In this document: one piece after another, positions 1 to 9,571 of the stretch
Numbering within the stretch: position 1 is the first letter of the stretch
How the letters are laid out: each line of letters begins with the position of its first letter
Assembly: GCA_003347645.1 (NCBI GenBank)
Contig: QDFX01000011.1
Coordinates: 62,001-126,000 of the forward strand
Reading direction: 5' to 3'
From: Rhizobiaceae bacterium CPCC 101076
Lineage (GTDB): Bacteria > Pseudomonadota > Alphaproteobacteria > Rhizobiales > Methylopilaceae
Length of the DNA stretch: 64,000 nucleotides
Translations under genes and position numbers: made by a program
The notes under the pieces: generated by a model
The model's input: only the letters and a program-made list of their open reading frames with translations
Told to the model about the DNA's origin: nothing
Databases searched by the model: none

Positions 1-795
1 GCGCACGACAAGACGCTGATCTCGAAGATCAAGTCGACGGCCGCCACTTATGGGATCGATCCGATCCACATGATCGGCGCCATCGTCGGCGAACATACAT
101 ACAATGTCGACGCTTACGACCGGCTGCAGACCTATTACATCAAGGCCGTCTCTTACGCCGGCGACAGCTTCCGCTTCGGCTACGGCAGCGAATCCGTCCT
201 GGACTTCGCGACGCGACCCGAATTCAAGAAGTGCGCCGACCTTACGGATTCCTACAAGCTTTGGTCCTGCCGCGAAGATGTCTGGGACAAGACGTTCCGA
301 GGCCGCACCGTCGGTGGAACCGCTTTCCCGAACAATCGCTTCAGCGCGGTATTCTTCCAGCCCTTCTTCGCTGGCCAGACTTTCGGGCTCGGGCAGGAGA
401 ACCCGCTGACGGCCCTGATGCTGTCGGACATGGTGGCGAAGACGTCAGGCTATCCCAAGCTCGATGCGGGCAAGGCGGCGGACGTCTATTCGGCGATCAT
501 GGACCCCGACAAGTCGCTCGCCTACATGGCGGCGATCATCCGTCGCGCGATCGACGACTACAAGACGATCGCCAATGTCGACATCTCCAAGAACCCGGGC
601 ATCACCGCGACGCTCTACAATACCGGCGGGTCGGAGGAACGCGCGGCCGCTCTTGCGGCGAAGGCCGGGCGCGCCTTGCCGGAGGAGAATTATTACGGCT
701 GGCTCGTCAACGACAAGCTCGCCGAACTGAAGGCGCTCCTCGAGGAGCCGCGGCCCACGGCGTCCAACCGGCCGGTTGACCCGCGCAAGGAATAG
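1..795 (+). CDS. DUF1402 family protein (5' end cut by window)
   Basis: The frame is open from base 1, so the first visible Met (position 70) is probably internal and the true start lies outside the window. About 264 residues are visible. The visible N-terminus has a lysozyme-like run (GIDPIHMIGAIVGEHTYNV) with a Glu and is followed by a Tyr-rich segment, which fits my memory of the DUF1402 proteins of rhizobia, a family of unknown function. The C-terminal part (NPGITATLYNTGGSEERA) resembles the substrate-groove part of lysozyme-like folds, so a peptidoglycan role is possible but unproven. The stop is followed by a hairpin at 869-888. The family call rests on recalled similarity only. Confidence 0.6.
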   Translation, partial: AHDKTLISKIKSTAATYGIDPIHMIGAIVGEHTYNVDAYDRLQTYYIKAVSYAGDSFRFGYGSESVLDFATRPEFKKCADLTDSYKLWSCREDVWDKTFRGRTVGGTAFPNNRFSAVFFQPFFAGQTFGLGQENPLTALMLSDMVAKTSGYPKLDAGKAADVYSAIMDPDKSLAYMAAIIRRAIDDYKTIANVDISKNPGITATLYNTGGSEERAAALAAKAGRALPEENYYGWLVNDKLAELKALLEEPRPTASNRPVDPRKE

Positions 796-868
796 GCCGC
801 GCTCAACCATCCGGGGTGCAGGCAAAGCGTCCCACAATCCCGATACTGCAATCAGACGAGACGGGGCT

Positions 869-888
869 GTACCGCCGGGAAGCGGTAC
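869..888. terminator. Hairpin between convergent genes
   Basis: A perfect 7-bp stem GTACCGC/GCGGTAC with a 6-base loop lies between the DUF1402 stop (795) and the end of the leftward phosphodiesterase gene (899). There is no long T tract on either side, so it is a candidate bidirectional terminator rather than a textbook one. Confidence 0.45.
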
Positions 889-898
889 GGCCGTTTGC

Positions 899-2058
899 TC
901 AGTTCGTCGCGTTGTTGCGCGCGGCGACGGCCTGGTCGGCGAAATCACTGAAGATGCCGTCCACGCCGATGTCGAGGAAGGCGCGGTATTCGGCGGCCGG
1001 ATCGCCGTTATAGGTCGAGGCCAGCCGGCGCGGTTCGCTGCGGAACGTCCAGGTCTGGACGAAAAGGCCCGTCGCGTGCGCGTTCTTCACGACGTCGGTC
1101 GGCTTCGCCGCCACCTTGTCGCGCTCGTCCATCTTGCCGTCGGCGTTGAGATCGTCCGGCTTGCCGTCGCCGTTCGCATCGACCGGGACGTTCGGGATCA
1201 GATAGGCCTTCCACGGCGAGATGCCGTCGGCATAGGTCGCGACTTCCTTGAGGCCGTCGGCGGTCAGGATGTCGTTGTTGGTCCGCTTGTCGCCGGTGAC
1301 GACGAAATCGTACGGCTTCACATAGGGCGGTTCGGCGGTGTTCTTGCCTGCGCGTCGGTCGAGCTGCCGTCGACGAGCTGGACCAGGCGGACGTTCGTCT
1401 TGCCGCGCAGATATTTGAGATTCGCCGTCTCGAAGCTCTGGATGATCACCGGCGAGCTCTTCTCGGTCCAGCCGGCCTTCTGCAGCGTCTCGACGAGGCG
1501 GTCCTCGATCGGCAGGCCCATCGCGGTGTGGAAGGTCGGGTGCTTGGTCTCGGGCGCGATGCCGATCGTGCGGCCGGTGCGTTGGCTCTGCTCCTTGGCG
1601 AGGTCGATCACCTCCTGGAAGGTCGGCACCAGGAACTTGCCGTTGAAGCTCTGGTCGCGCTCGGCCAACGGCTGCTTGGCGCGCAGCGTCTTGATCTCGG
1701 CAAGGGTGAAGTCGCTGGCGAACCAGTCCTCGGTCGGGATGCCATCGATGTTGAGCGTGCGCTTGCGGGCGGCGAATTCCGGACGGTCGGCAACGTCCGT
1801 CGTGCCACCGAGCATCGGTTCGTGGCGGGCGACCAGTACGCCATCCTTGGTCACGACGAGGTCGGGCTCGATGAAGTCGGCGCCCATCTCGATGGCCTTG
1901 GTATAACCCTCGAGGGTGTGGTCGGGGAGATAGCCCGGAGTGCCGCGATGGGCGATGACGAGCGCGCGCTGGCCGTTGAGCGTCTTCCCCTGGGCGAGGG
2001 CAGGGGCCGTGAAGGCTGCCACGGCGACCGAGGCGGCGAGAATCGTGCGAAGGATCAT
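899..2058 (-). pseudogene. Secreted glycerophosphodiester phosphodiesterase, frameshifted
   Basis: GlpQ/UgpQ-type enzyme that would release glycerol-3-phosphate from glycerophosphodiesters in the periplasm. The start at 2058 gives a Sec signal ([20 protein letters not shown], then LAQG). GDPD motifs follow: the [10 protein letters not shown] His-Arg pair near residue 37, [12 protein letters not shown] (acidic metal ligands), ARHEP and APETKHP. Near 1345-1348 the frame breaks: the reading frame ends in a short foreign tail at 1318, while the true C-terminal half continues in the neighbouring frame to a stop at 899. Restoring one base gives 387 codons, a normal periplasmic GDPD length. The distal part carries two EF-hand-like Asp/Asn/Gly loops (1115-1180). 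The break may be a real mutation or a sequencing/assembly error; both halves keep coding character. Confidence 0.8.
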
Positions 2059-2417
2059 GGTCCGACCTCCAAATCGGGTTTTCAGTAGCGCGAACCTCTC
2101 CCGATTTGATGACGAGCGGACGACCCGCGTAGGACTTTCGGACGGTGGCGGAGATGCCGGATCTCGGGCCCGCAAGGGAGCGGTCCGGAAGGGTCGAAAC
2201 AGTCGTGTGACACTTCCGCAACGCTGTTGCCGAATTGCTTCCAGAGGCTCCGCGTTAAGAGACATTTGCCCCAATTGCGCCATAGAGGAAGACGCATGTC
2301 GTGACCAGCTTGAGCGGGGCCAGGACGGCCGCTCCTCAGGTGAGCCGTCGAGGCATAAAACGGTCGTCCATTCAACGGGTTGCGTACGTGTGCTAAAGCA
2401 GCGCGCGAAGGACAGAG
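2059..2417. other. 359-bp divergent intergenic region upstream of ilvD and the GDPD
   Basis: No convincing gene is seen. It must hold the promoters of both divergent genes. The only clear structure is an inverted repeat AAATCGGG (2071-2078) / CCCGATTT (2100-2107), close to the phosphodiesterase start, which could be an operator or a 5'-UTR hairpin. I found no leader peptide with a run of Ile/Val/Leu codons that would suggest classical ilv attenuation. Confidence 0.5.
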
Positions 2418-4142
2418 ATGGACGCCAAGGTTTTTCAGAAGAACAATCTTCCCAGCCGCCATGTGACGGAGGGACCGACCCGCGCCCCCCATCGCTCATA
2501 CCTCTACGCGATGGGCCTCACGAAGGAGCAGATTCACCAGCCGCTGGTCGGCGTGGCGAGCTGCTGGAACGAGGCCGCCCCCTGCAACATTTCGCTGATG
2601 CGTCAGGCGCAGGCGGTGAAGAAGGGCGTCGCGGCTGCCAACGGCACCCCGCGCGAATTCTGCACCATCACCGTCACCGACGGCATCGCGATGGGCCATG
2701 AGGGCATGAAGTCCTCGCTGGCGTCCCGCGAGGTCATCGCTGACTCGGTCGAGCTCACCATGCGCGGCCATTCCTACGACGCGCTCGTCGGCCTCGCCGG
2801 CTGCGACAAGTCCCTGCCGGGCATGATGATGGCGATGCTCCGCCTCAACGTGCCGTCGATCTTTATCTATGGCGGCTCGATCCTGCCGGGTTCGTTCCGC
2901 GGCCAGCCGGTCACGGTGCAGGATTTGTTCGAGGCGGTCGGCAAGCATTCGGTCGGCGCGATGTCGGACGAGGATCTCGATGAGCTCGAATCCGTCGCCT
3001 GTCCCTCGGCCGGCGCCTGCGGCGCGCAGTTCACCGCCAATACGATGGCGACCGTCTCCGAGGCGATCGGCCTGGCGCTGCCTTATTCGGCCGGTGCGCC
3101 TGCTCCTTACGAAATCCGCGACCGGTTCTGCATGACCGCCGGCGAACAGATCATGGAGCTCATCGCCCGCAACATCCGTCCGCGCGACATCGTCACCAAG
3201 AAGGCGCTGGAGAACGCCGCGACCGTGGTCGCCGCGACCGGCGGCTCGACCAATGCGGCGCTGCATCTCCCGGCCATGGCGAACGAGATCGGCATCGACT
3301 TCGATCTGTTCGACGTCGCCGAAATCTTCAAGAAGACGCCGTACATCGCCGACCTGAAGCCGGGTGGCCGTTATGTGGCGAAGGATCTCTTCGAGGTCGG
3401 CGGCGTGCCGCTGATCATGAAGACACTCCTCGATCACGGATTCCTGCACGGCGAATGTTTGACAGTTTCCGGCCGCACTATCGCCGAGAACATGAGCAAG
3501 GTTCGCTGGAACGATCAGCAGGATGTCGTCATGCCCGCGAACAAGCCCATTACGCCCACCGGCGGCGTCGTCGGCCTGTCCGGCAACTTGGCGCCGGACG
3601 GCGCGATCGTGAAGGTTGCGGGCCTGAAAAATCAGAAGTTCTCGGGTCCGGCCCGGTGCTTCGACAATGAGGAAGCCTGCTTCGAGGCTGTCAATAATCG
3701 CTCCTACAAAGAGGGCGAAGTCCTGGTGATCCGATACGAGGGTCCGAAGGGCGGTCCGGGCATGCGCGAGATGCTGCAGACGACTGCGGCGCTCTACGGT
3801 CAGGGAATGGGCGACAAGGTGGCTTTGATTACCGACGGTCGCTTCTCGGGGGCAACCCGCGGCTTCTGCATCGGCCATGTTGGGCCGGAGGCAGCGGTCG
3901 GCGGCCCGATCGCTCTGATCCGTGACGGCGACATCATCGACATCGACGCGGTCGAAGGCCGCCTCGAAGTCCGGTTGTCGGCGGAAGAATTGGAGGCTCG
4001 CAAGGCGCAGTGGACGCCGCGTGAGACAGGGTTTGGGTCTGGGGCTTTGTGGAAGTTCGCCCAGGGCGTAGGGCCGGCGCGTAACGGCGCCGTCACCCAT
4101 CCAGGCGCAAAGCATGAGACACGCTGTTATGCGGATATTTAG
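2418..4142 (+). CDS. ilvD: Dihydroxy-acid dehydratase
   Basis: Converts 2,3-dihydroxy-3-methylbutanoate and its ethyl homologue to the 2-keto acids in valine, leucine and isoleucine synthesis in the cytoplasm. At 574 residues it has the usual IlvD/Edd length. The Fe-S cysteines appear as ASCWNE (C49), AGCDKSLPG (C129, with the Lys that is carbamylated in studied homologues at 131) and GACGAQ (C201). [11 protein letters not shown] and the C-terminal GGPGMREM and [12 protein letters not shown] motifs are also present, so the enzyme looks intact. The next gene begins inside its last codons, in another frame, which suggests co-transcription. Confidence 0.95.
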   Translation: MDAKVFQKNNLPSRHVTEGPTRAPHRSYLYAMGLTKEQIHQPLVGVASCWNEAAPCNISLMRQAQAVKKGVAAANGTPREFCTITVTDGIAMGHEGMKSSLASREVIADSVELTMRGHSYDALVGLAGCDKSLPGMMMAMLRLNVPSIFIYGGSILPGSFRGQPVTVQDLFEAVGKHSVGAMSDEDLDELESVACPSAGACGAQFTANTMATVSEAIGLALPYSAGAPAPYEIRDRFCMTAGEQIMELIARNIRPRDIVTKKALENAATVVAATGGSTNAALHLPAMANEIGIDFDLFDVAEIFKKTPYIADLKPGGRYVAKDLFEVGGVPLIMKTLLDHGFLHGECLTVSGRTIAENMSKVRWNDQQDVVMPANKPITPTGGVVGLSGNLAPDGAIVKVAGLKNQKFSGPARCFDNEEACFEAVNNRSYKEGEVLVIRYEGPKGGPGMREMLQTTAALYGQGMGDKVALITDGRFSGATRGFCIGHVGPEAAVGGPIALIRDGDIIDIDAVEGRLEVRLSAEELEARKAQWTPRETGFGSGALWKFAQGVGPARNGAVTHPGAKHETRCYADI

Positions 4143-5139
4143 CGCCAGCGCTAAAGCCTCTTTGTTTGTGGCCGTCTTCGCGGCCGGTCCGGCGTTGGCT
4201 TTCGACGTCGGCCGGTCGAGCGACGGAACCCCGCTGCCGTTCGAGAGTGGCTCGAACGACATGGCCCTTGCCTTCGACGGCACGGCTTCGACCCCTGACG
4301 CGCCGCCGGCGACTTCCGCTCCAGCGGGGTCGGCGGCCATTACCGGCGCCGATCCGGCGGGTGGGCTGTTCGATGCGACGGCGCTCGGAACCGCCGCGTC
4401 GTCCGCTCCCGTTTCGGACAGCTCGCCGCTCGATGCCTTTAACCGGGCCCGCAATGCCTATCGTGCGGGTGACAAGGCCTCGGCTCTATCGGCTCTGCAG
4501 TTCGCGGCTGGGCAGGGGCATGCCGGCGCTCAGTGGATGCTCGGCCGGATGTATGCCGAGGGCGACGGTGTCAGCCATGACGACCTCAAGGCGTTCGAAT
4601 ATTTCCGCGAGCTGGTGAACAAGGCCGGCGACGATGCCTCCGACAGCCCCGAAGGCCGCAGCAATGCGCCCTACGTCTCCAATGCGCTGGTCTGGCTCGG
4701 CTCGTATTATCTCGAAGGCATTCCCGGCACGGCCGTGAAGCCGAACCCGCAGGCGGCCGTTCGCCTGTTCACGGACGCGGCGTCGAACTACGGCGATCCG
4801 AACGCCCAGTATAATCTCGCCCGCATGTATCTCGACGGGAACGGCGTGAAGCGCGACCCGGCCCAGGCGGTGCGCTGGCTGAACCTCGCCGCGCAGAAAA
4901 GCCACGGTCCGTCGCGCGCGCTGCTCGGCCACATGATGTTCAAGGGCGAGATCGTGAAGAAGCAGCCGGCCCGCGGCCTGATGCTGATGATGCTGGCCCG
5001 CCAGGCGGCGGAGCAGTCCGGTGCCCCGGACGCGCAGTGGATCATCGACCTGCATGAGAAGGCGCTGGCCGAAAGCTCCGAGGAGGAGCGCAGCGGTGCC
5101 CTTGGCGTACTCGACGGATGGCTGAAGGCACGGAACTGA
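4114..5139 (+). CDS. Exported Sel1-repeat (TPR-like) protein
   Basis: A 341-residue protein with an N-terminal Sec signal (FVAVFAAGPALAFD), an Ala/Pro/Thr-rich low-complexity linker to about residue 100, and at least three Sel1 repeats: AQWMLGRMYAEGDGV, AQYNLARMYLDGNGV and SRALLGHMMFKGEIV. Sel1 proteins are scaffolds for protein-protein contacts, and in alphaproteobacteria they are often envelope proteins; the partner here is unknown. Two starts are possible, 4114 or 4129. Both overlap the 3' end of ilvD, and neither has a strong ribosome site, which suggests translational coupling. Confidence 0.8.
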   Translation: MRHAVMRIFSASAKASLFVAVFAAGPALAFDVGRSSDGTPLPFESGSNDMALAFDGTASTPDAPPATSAPAGSAAITGADPAGGLFDATALGTAASSAPVSDSSPLDAFNRARNAYRAGDKASALSALQFAAGQGHAGAQWMLGRMYAEGDGVSHDDLKAFEYFRELVNKAGDDASDSPEGRSNAPYVSNALVWLGSYYLEGIPGTAVKPNPQAAVRLFTDAASNYGDPNAQYNLARMYLDGNGVKRDPAQAVRWLNLAAQKSHGPSRALLGHMMFKGEIVKKQPARGLMLMMLARQAAEQSGAPDAQWIIDLHEKALAESSEEERSGALGVLDGWLKARN

Positions 5140-5236
5140 GTTTCCGCTTAAGGTCCCTGCGTTCAGTCAGGGACCTCCGCTTTGCCCGTCACCACAATCG
5201 ATCCCAAATCCGCGCTGAATCGCGGGTAGCGCGCTT

Positions 5237-5410
5237 TCCGGGGCGGCGAAGCCGAGCCCGGAATCCATAACCCCTGTGCCGATGGATCGTCATGCTCGGT
5301 TCGACCGGGGCATCCATCCCGACCTTTGATCGATCCTCCGGTCAAGCCGGAGGATGACGATCTCGGTCTGCTGCGGAGTATGTTCCCGGGCTCGGCTCCG
5401 CCGCCCGGGA
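5237..5410. repeat. REP-like inverted repeat cluster
   Basis: Two GC-rich arms, 5237-5262 and 5384-5410, are near-perfect inverted copies of each other (core CCGGGCTCGGCT-CGCCGCCC-GG), and each is itself partly palindromic. Between them is a third dyad, CCTCCGG-tcaag-CCGGAGG (about 5336-5354). The cluster sits between the stops of convergent genes, the usual place for REP/BIME-type elements, and may also end transcription of both. Confidence 0.65.
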
Positions 5411-5417
5411 CACGGCC

Positions 5418-6170
5418 TCAGTGCAGCTCCGTCGTTGAAGGCTTCTTCTTCGCTCGTCTCGCGAACATGTTCAGAAGCTCGATGCCCGCCGAGAACGCCA
5501 TCGCGGTATAGATGTAGCCCTTCGGGACATGAGCGCCGAAGCCTTCCGCGATCAGTGTCGTACCGATCAGCAGCAGGAAGCCAAGCGCCAGCATGACGAT
5601 GGTCGGGTTCCGAGCGATGAAGTTCGCCAACGGATCGGCGGCGAGCAGCATGACGCCGACGGTGACGACCACCGCCACCACCATGATCGGGATGTGCGGG
5701 GTCATGCCGACGGCGGTGATGATGCTGTCGACCGAGAAGACGAGATCGAGGATGAGGATCTGCCCGATCGCTGCGGCGACGCTCGGCGCCGCCGACGCCT
5801 TCTCGAACATGTCGCCTTCTTCCGGCGGATCGACGTGGTGATGGATCTCCTTGGTCGCCTTCCAGACGAGGAAGAGGCCGCCGGCGATCAAAATCATATC
5901 GCGCCATGAGAAGCCGTGGCCGAATGCGGTGAAGACCGGGGCGGTCAGGCCGACGATGATGGCGACTGTTCCTAGCAGGGCGAGCCGGAGCACGACCGCC
6001 ATGCCGATGCCGAGGCGGCGCGCAAAGCTGCGCTTCTCTTCAGGTAGTTTGTTGGTGAGGATGGAGATGAAGATCAGGTTGTCGATGCCGAGAACGATCT
6101 CCATCGCGATCAATGTCGCAAGGGCTGCCCAGGCTGCGGGATCCGACAGAAGTCCGATCGCATATTCCAT
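5418..6170 (-). CDS. TerC family integral membrane protein
   Basis: A 250-residue polytopic protein with about seven hydrophobic segments. It carries the TerC hallmark acidic membrane motifs: [19 protein letters not shown] near the start and [17 protein letters not shown] in the second half. TerC proteins are linked to metal (notably Mn) efflux and tellurite resistance, and some to metalation of exported enzymes; the substrate here is not known. Length and motif order are normal. A purine-rich ribosome site (GTGGAGG) precedes the start. It converges with the Sel1 gene across the REP-like cluster. Confidence 0.9.
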   Translation of the reverse strand: MEYAIGLLSDPAAWAALATLIAMEIVLGIDNLIFISILTNKLPEEKRSFARRLGIGMAVVLRLALLGTVAIIVGLTAPVFTAFGHGFSWRDMILIAGGLFLVWKATKEIHHHVDPPEEGDMFEKASAAPSVAAAIGQILILDLVFSVDSIITAVGMTPHIPIMVVAVVVTVGVMLLAADPLANFIARNPTIVMLALGFLLLIGTTLIAEGFGAHVPKGYIYTAMAFSAGIELLNMFARRAKKKPSTTELH

Positions 6171-6261
6171 CCGGTTTTTTAACCTCCACTGTGGTCAGGA
6201 GAATTTGCTGCCCGGCGAGCGCGGGGCAAGTCGTACCTCTACGGAAAAGTTGTGACGTCCA

Positions 6262-7053
6262 TTATCGGGGCTCGATCGCGAAGTCGCCGATCACCGGGAC
6301 ATGGTCGGACGGCTTGTCCCAGGCGCGGACATATTTGTCGATGCGCACGCCGCGAAGCCGGTCGGCCGCCTGCGGCGACAGCAGCAGGTGATCGATCCGC
6401 AGTCCCGCATTCCGCTGCCAGGCACCCGCCTGATAGTCCCAGAACGTGTAGAGCCCGGATTCGTCGGTGGTCGCCCGCAGCGCCTCGGTCAGGCCCAGAT
6501 TGAGCAGAGCGTCGAACGCCTGCCGCGTCTCGATCTTGAACAGCGCGTCCTCGACCCAGGCTGCGGGATTGTGGACGTCTTCGGCCGCGGGAATGACGTT
6601 GTAGTCACCCGCGAGGATCAGCGGCTCTTCCAGGAGAAGCCGCGCCGCAACATGCTGGCGAAGGCGCTCCATCCAGGCGAGCTTGTAGGGATATTTCGCG
6701 GTGTCGACCGGATTGCCGTTCGGCAGGTAGATCGAGGCAACGCGCATGATGCCGTCTTCGGTCGAAATCTCGGCCTCGATGTAGCGCGACTGCTCGTCGG
6801 CTGAATCGCCGGGCAGGTTCACATGCCGCTCGTCGATCGGATGGCGCGACAGGATCGCAACGCCGTTCCACGACTTCTGGCCGTGCACCGCGGAGTTATA
6901 GCCGGCGTCTTCGAAGGCCTCGCGCGGGAACTGCTCGTTCTGGCACTTGATCTCCTGAAGGCAGAGCACGTCCGGCTCCGCCTCCTTCAGCCAGCGTAGG
7001 ACGTTCTCCTGTCGGAGGCGGACGGAATTGATGTTCCAGGTCGCGATGCGCAT
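6262..7053 (-). CDS. xthA: Exodeoxyribonuclease III (AP endonuclease)
   Basis: A 263-residue Mg-dependent exonuclease/AP endonuclease of base-excision repair in the EEP fold. Conserved elements are present in order: ATWNINS (N7), LCLQEIK (metal-binding E34), WNGVAILSR, AGDYNVIP (catalytic Asp/Asn) and the C-terminal SDHVPV (Asp-His). The length is typical. About 90 bp separates it from terC in the same direction, with no evident terminator, so read-through is possible. yidD diverges from it after a 44-bp gap. Confidence 0.93.
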   Translation of the reverse strand: MRIATWNINSVRLRQENVLRWLKEAEPDVLCLQEIKCQNEQFPREAFEDAGYNSAVHGQKSWNGVAILSRHPIDERHVNLPGDSADEQSRYIEAEISTEDGIMRVASIYLPNGNPVDTAKYPYKLAWMERLRQHVAARLLLEEPLILAGDYNVIPAAEDVHNPAAWVEDALFKIETRQAFDALLNLGLTEALRATTDESGLYTFWDYQAGAWQRNAGLRIDHLLLSPQAADRLRGVRIDKYVRAWDKPSDHVPVIGDFAIEPR

Positions 7054-7097
7054 GGCGTGTTTGTCGCCGGTTTGCCGCCGGGGGGCAAGCCGCCTAC

Positions 7098-7436
7098 ATG
7101 GTGATCAACGCCATGATGAAACACCTGCTCCTCGCGCCGATCTGGGTCTACCGCAACGCGATCTCGCCCGTGATCGGGCCGCGCTGTCGCTATGAGCCGA
7201 CCTGCTCGACCTTCGCTGTCGAGGCGATCGAGAGGCATGGCGCCTGGGCGGGCGGCTGGATGACGACGGCACGGCTCTGTCGCTGCCATCCGCTCGGGCC
7301 GGCCGGTATCGACCCGGTTCCGGAGCAATTGCCCGTTAACGGACGCTGGTATATGCCGTGGCGCTACGGGCGCTGGACCGGCCGGCACATGGCCTACCGC
7401 ACCGATCGCAGGGCGCAACGCGCCTCCTCCCGATAA
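7098..7436 (+). CDS. yidD: Membrane protein insertion efficiency factor YidD
   Basis: A 112-residue small membrane-associated protein that assists YidC-dependent insertion. The YidD core is clear: APIWVYRNAISPVIGPRCRYEPTCS (here split by position) with its Cys-containing end, YEPTCSTFAVEAIERHG, and the third Cys in RLCRCHPLG. The first Met (7098) is followed by MM at 7113, which may be the real start. The family normally sits by rpmH-rnpA-yidC, but here it is alone beside thrS, as seen in many alphaproteobacteria. Confidence 0.9.
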   Translation: MVINAMMKHLLLAPIWVYRNAISPVIGPRCRYEPTCSTFAVEAIERHGAWAGGWMTTARLCRCHPLGPAGIDPVPEQLPVNGRWYMPWRYGRWTGRHMAYRTDRRAQRASSR

Positions 7437-7483
7437 CCGCTTACCTGCTTGGTTTGCAGGGCTGAGCGATTGAGGTTCTTGTC

Positions 7484-9403
7484 ATGCCAATCCTTACATT
7501 CCCCGATGGTGCCGCGCGTGAATATCCCGCGGGCTCCACGGGTCTCGACGTCGCCAAGGCCATCTCGCCATCGCTCGCGAAGCGCACCGTCGCGATGGCC
7601 CTCAACGGCACCCTTCACGATCTCGCCGACGAGATCGTCGCCGACTCGAAGATCGACTTCGTCGGCCGCGACGACCCGCGCGCGCTCGAACTGATCCGCC
7701 ACGACGCCGCCCACGTGCTGGCCGAGGCGGTGCAGGATCTGTTCCCCGGCACCCAGGTCACCATCGGCCCGGTGATCGAGAACGGCTTCTATTACGACTT
7801 CTTCCGCGAGGAGCCCTTCTCTATCGAGGACCTGGCCGCCATCGAGAAGAAGATGCGCGAGATCATCGGCCGCGACCGCCCCTTCACCAAGGAGATCTGG
7901 TCGCGCGACGAGGCGAAGGAATTCTTCCGCAAAAAGGGCGAGACCTTCAAGATCGAGCTCGTCGACGCGATCCCGGCCGGGCAGGAACTGAAGATCTACA
8001 AGCAGGGCGAATGGCTCGACCTCTGCCGCGGCCCACACATGACCTCGACCGGCAAGGTCGGCAATGCGTTCAAGCTGACCAAGGTCGCGGGCGCGTACTG
8101 GCGCGGCGATTCCAACAATCCGCAGCTCCAGCGCATCTACGGCACGGCTTTCGCCACGCAGGATGAGCTGGACGCCTATCTGCACCAGATCGAGGAGGCC
8201 GAGCGCCGCGACCATCGCAAGCTCGGCCGCGAGATGGATCTCTTCCACTTCCAGGAGGAGGCGCCCGGCTCGGTGTTCTGGCATCCGAAGGGCTGGACGC
8301 TCTTCCAGATGCTGATCGCCTATATGCGCCGCCGTCAGAACGCGGCCGGCTACACCGAGGTGAATTCTCCGGACATGATGGACCGGAGTCTCTGGGAGAC
8401 CTCGGGTCATTGGCAGACCTACCATGACCACATGTTCACGACGAAGACCGAGGACGAGCGTGTCTACGCCCTGAAGCCGATGAACTGCCCGGGTCATATC
8501 TGCATCTTCAAGAACGGGCTGAAGAGCTATCGCGACCTGCCGACGAAGCTGGCCGAATTCGGAAAGGTGCATCGCTACGAGCCGTCGGGCGCGTTGCATG
8601 GCCTGCTTCGCGTGCGCTCGTTCACCCAGGACGATGCGCATGTCTTCTGCACCGCAGAGCAGCTGCTCGAGGAGTGTCTGAAGGTTAACGACCTGATCCT
8701 GTCGATCTATCACGACTTCGGCTTCGAGGACGTGCGGATCAAGCTCTCCACCCGGCCGGACAAGCGCATCGGCTCGGACGAGGTGTGGGACAGTGCGGAA
8801 GAGGCGCTCGAAGGGGCGCTCCGGAAGTCCGGCCGCCCGTATACGATCAATGCGGGCGAGGGCGCGTTCTACGGGCCGAAGCTCGAATACGTGCTGCGCG
8901 ATGCGATCGGCCGCGATTGGCAATGTGGCACCCTGCAGGTCGACTTCAACATGCCGGGACGTCTCGGCGCCTTCTACATCGCCCCTTCGGGCGAGAAAGT
9001 GCAGCCGGTCATGCTGCACCGCGCGATGTTCGGCTCGCTGGAGCGTTTCACCGGTATCCTGATCGAGCAGCATGCCGGCGCGTTTCCGCTCTGGCTGTCG
9101 CCGGTCCAGGTCATGGTCGCGACCATCACGCAGGACGCGGACGACTACGCCCATGACGTGGTCGCGGCGATGAAGAAGGCAGGGCTCCGCGCGGAGGCCG
9201 ATCTTCGCAACGAGAAGATCACCTACAAGGTGCGCGAGCACTCGCTGGCCAAGGTGCCGGTGCTGGCGGTGATCGGCCGGAAGGAAGCAGCGGAGCGGAC
9301 CCTGTCGATCCGCCGCCTCGGCTCGCCGGACCAGACTCCGTCGACGCTCGACGACGCGATCAAGGCGCTGGTCGAAGAGGCGAAGGCGCCGGACGAACGT
9401 TAG
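7484..9403 (+). CDS. thrS: Threonine--tRNA ligase
   Basis: A class II aminoacyl-tRNA synthetase of 639 residues, full length. Domains in order: TGS (about 1-60), the editing domain with [11 protein letters not shown] (about 70-230), the catalytic core from about 245 with the zinc-site motif [10 protein letters not shown] and motif 2/3 residues ([29 protein letters not shown]), and the C-terminal anticodon-binding domain (from about 530). The start at 7484 fits the TGS beginning. Its cognate class of tRNA, tRNA-Thr(UGU), is in this window at 30.5 kb. Paired GGGAGAGG dyads follow the stop. Confidence 0.96.
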   Translation: MPILTFPDGAAREYPAGSTGLDVAKAISPSLAKRTVAMALNGTLHDLADEIVADSKIDFVGRDDPRALELIRHDAAHVLAEAVQDLFPGTQVTIGPVIENGFYYDFFREEPFSIEDLAAIEKKMREIIGRDRPFTKEIWSRDEAKEFFRKKGETFKIELVDAIPAGQELKIYKQGEWLDLCRGPHMTSTGKVGNAFKLTKVAGAYWRGDSNNPQLQRIYGTAFATQDELDAYLHQIEEAERRDHRKLGREMDLFHFQEEAPGSVFWHPKGWTLFQMLIAYMRRRQNAAGYTEVNSPDMMDRSLWETSGHWQTYHDHMFTTKTEDERVYALKPMNCPGHICIFKNGLKSYRDLPTKLAEFGKVHRYEPSGALHGLLRVRSFTQDDAHVFCTAEQLLEECLKVNDLILSIYHDFGFEDVRIKLSTRPDKRIGSDEVWDSAEEALEGALRKSGRPYTINAGEGAFYGPKLEYVLRDAIGRDWQCGTLQVDFNMPGRLGAFYIAPSGEKVQPVMLHRAMFGSLERFTGILIEQHAGAFPLWLSPVQVMVATITQDADDYAHDVVAAMKKAGLRAEADLRNEKITYKVREHSLAKVPVLAVIGRKEAAERTLSIRRLGSPDQTPSTLDDAIKALVEEAKAPDER

Positions 9404-9415
9404 GCGCGGGGATCA

Positions 9416-9565
9416 CCCTCTCCCACTGGGAGAGGGCCGACTCAAGCCGGAAGGCTTGGAGCGGGGTGAGGGGACTGCCCTCTCGGTCAGGCTCGACGGC
9501 GTTCCATCGAGAAGTCTAACCGGCCGACGCTGTCGCGTCGTGCCGACCTCTCCCTTTGGGAGAGG
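9416..9565. repeat. Two copies of a CCTCTCCC...GGGAGAGG dyad
   Basis: Palindromic repeats at 9416-9436 (CCCTCTCCCACTGGGAGAGGG) and 9547-9565 (CCTCTCCC-ttt-GGGAGAGG) bracket a gene-free spacer between thrS and the convergent exported-protein gene. The shared stem suggests a dispersed REP-like element. Either copy could act as a terminator, though neither has a U tract. Confidence 0.6.
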
Positions 9566-9571
9566 CAAGAC

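Noticed and set aside
2059-2417. Attenuator or T-box leader before ilvD
   Set aside because: No leader peptide rich in branched-chain codons and no T-box specifier/antiterminator sequence seen.
2496-4454. 652-codon open frame antisense to ilvD
   Set aside because: Arg/Ala/His-rich product without family motifs; it mirrors the GC-rich codon structure of ilvD.
6171-6261. yybP-ykoY manganese riboswitch before terC
   Set aside because: This element often precedes terC genes, but the conserved loop sequences are not present in the 91-bp leader.
7394-9241. 615-codon open frame antisense to thrS
   Set aside because: Same reason: a shadow of a strongly supported gene on the other strand.
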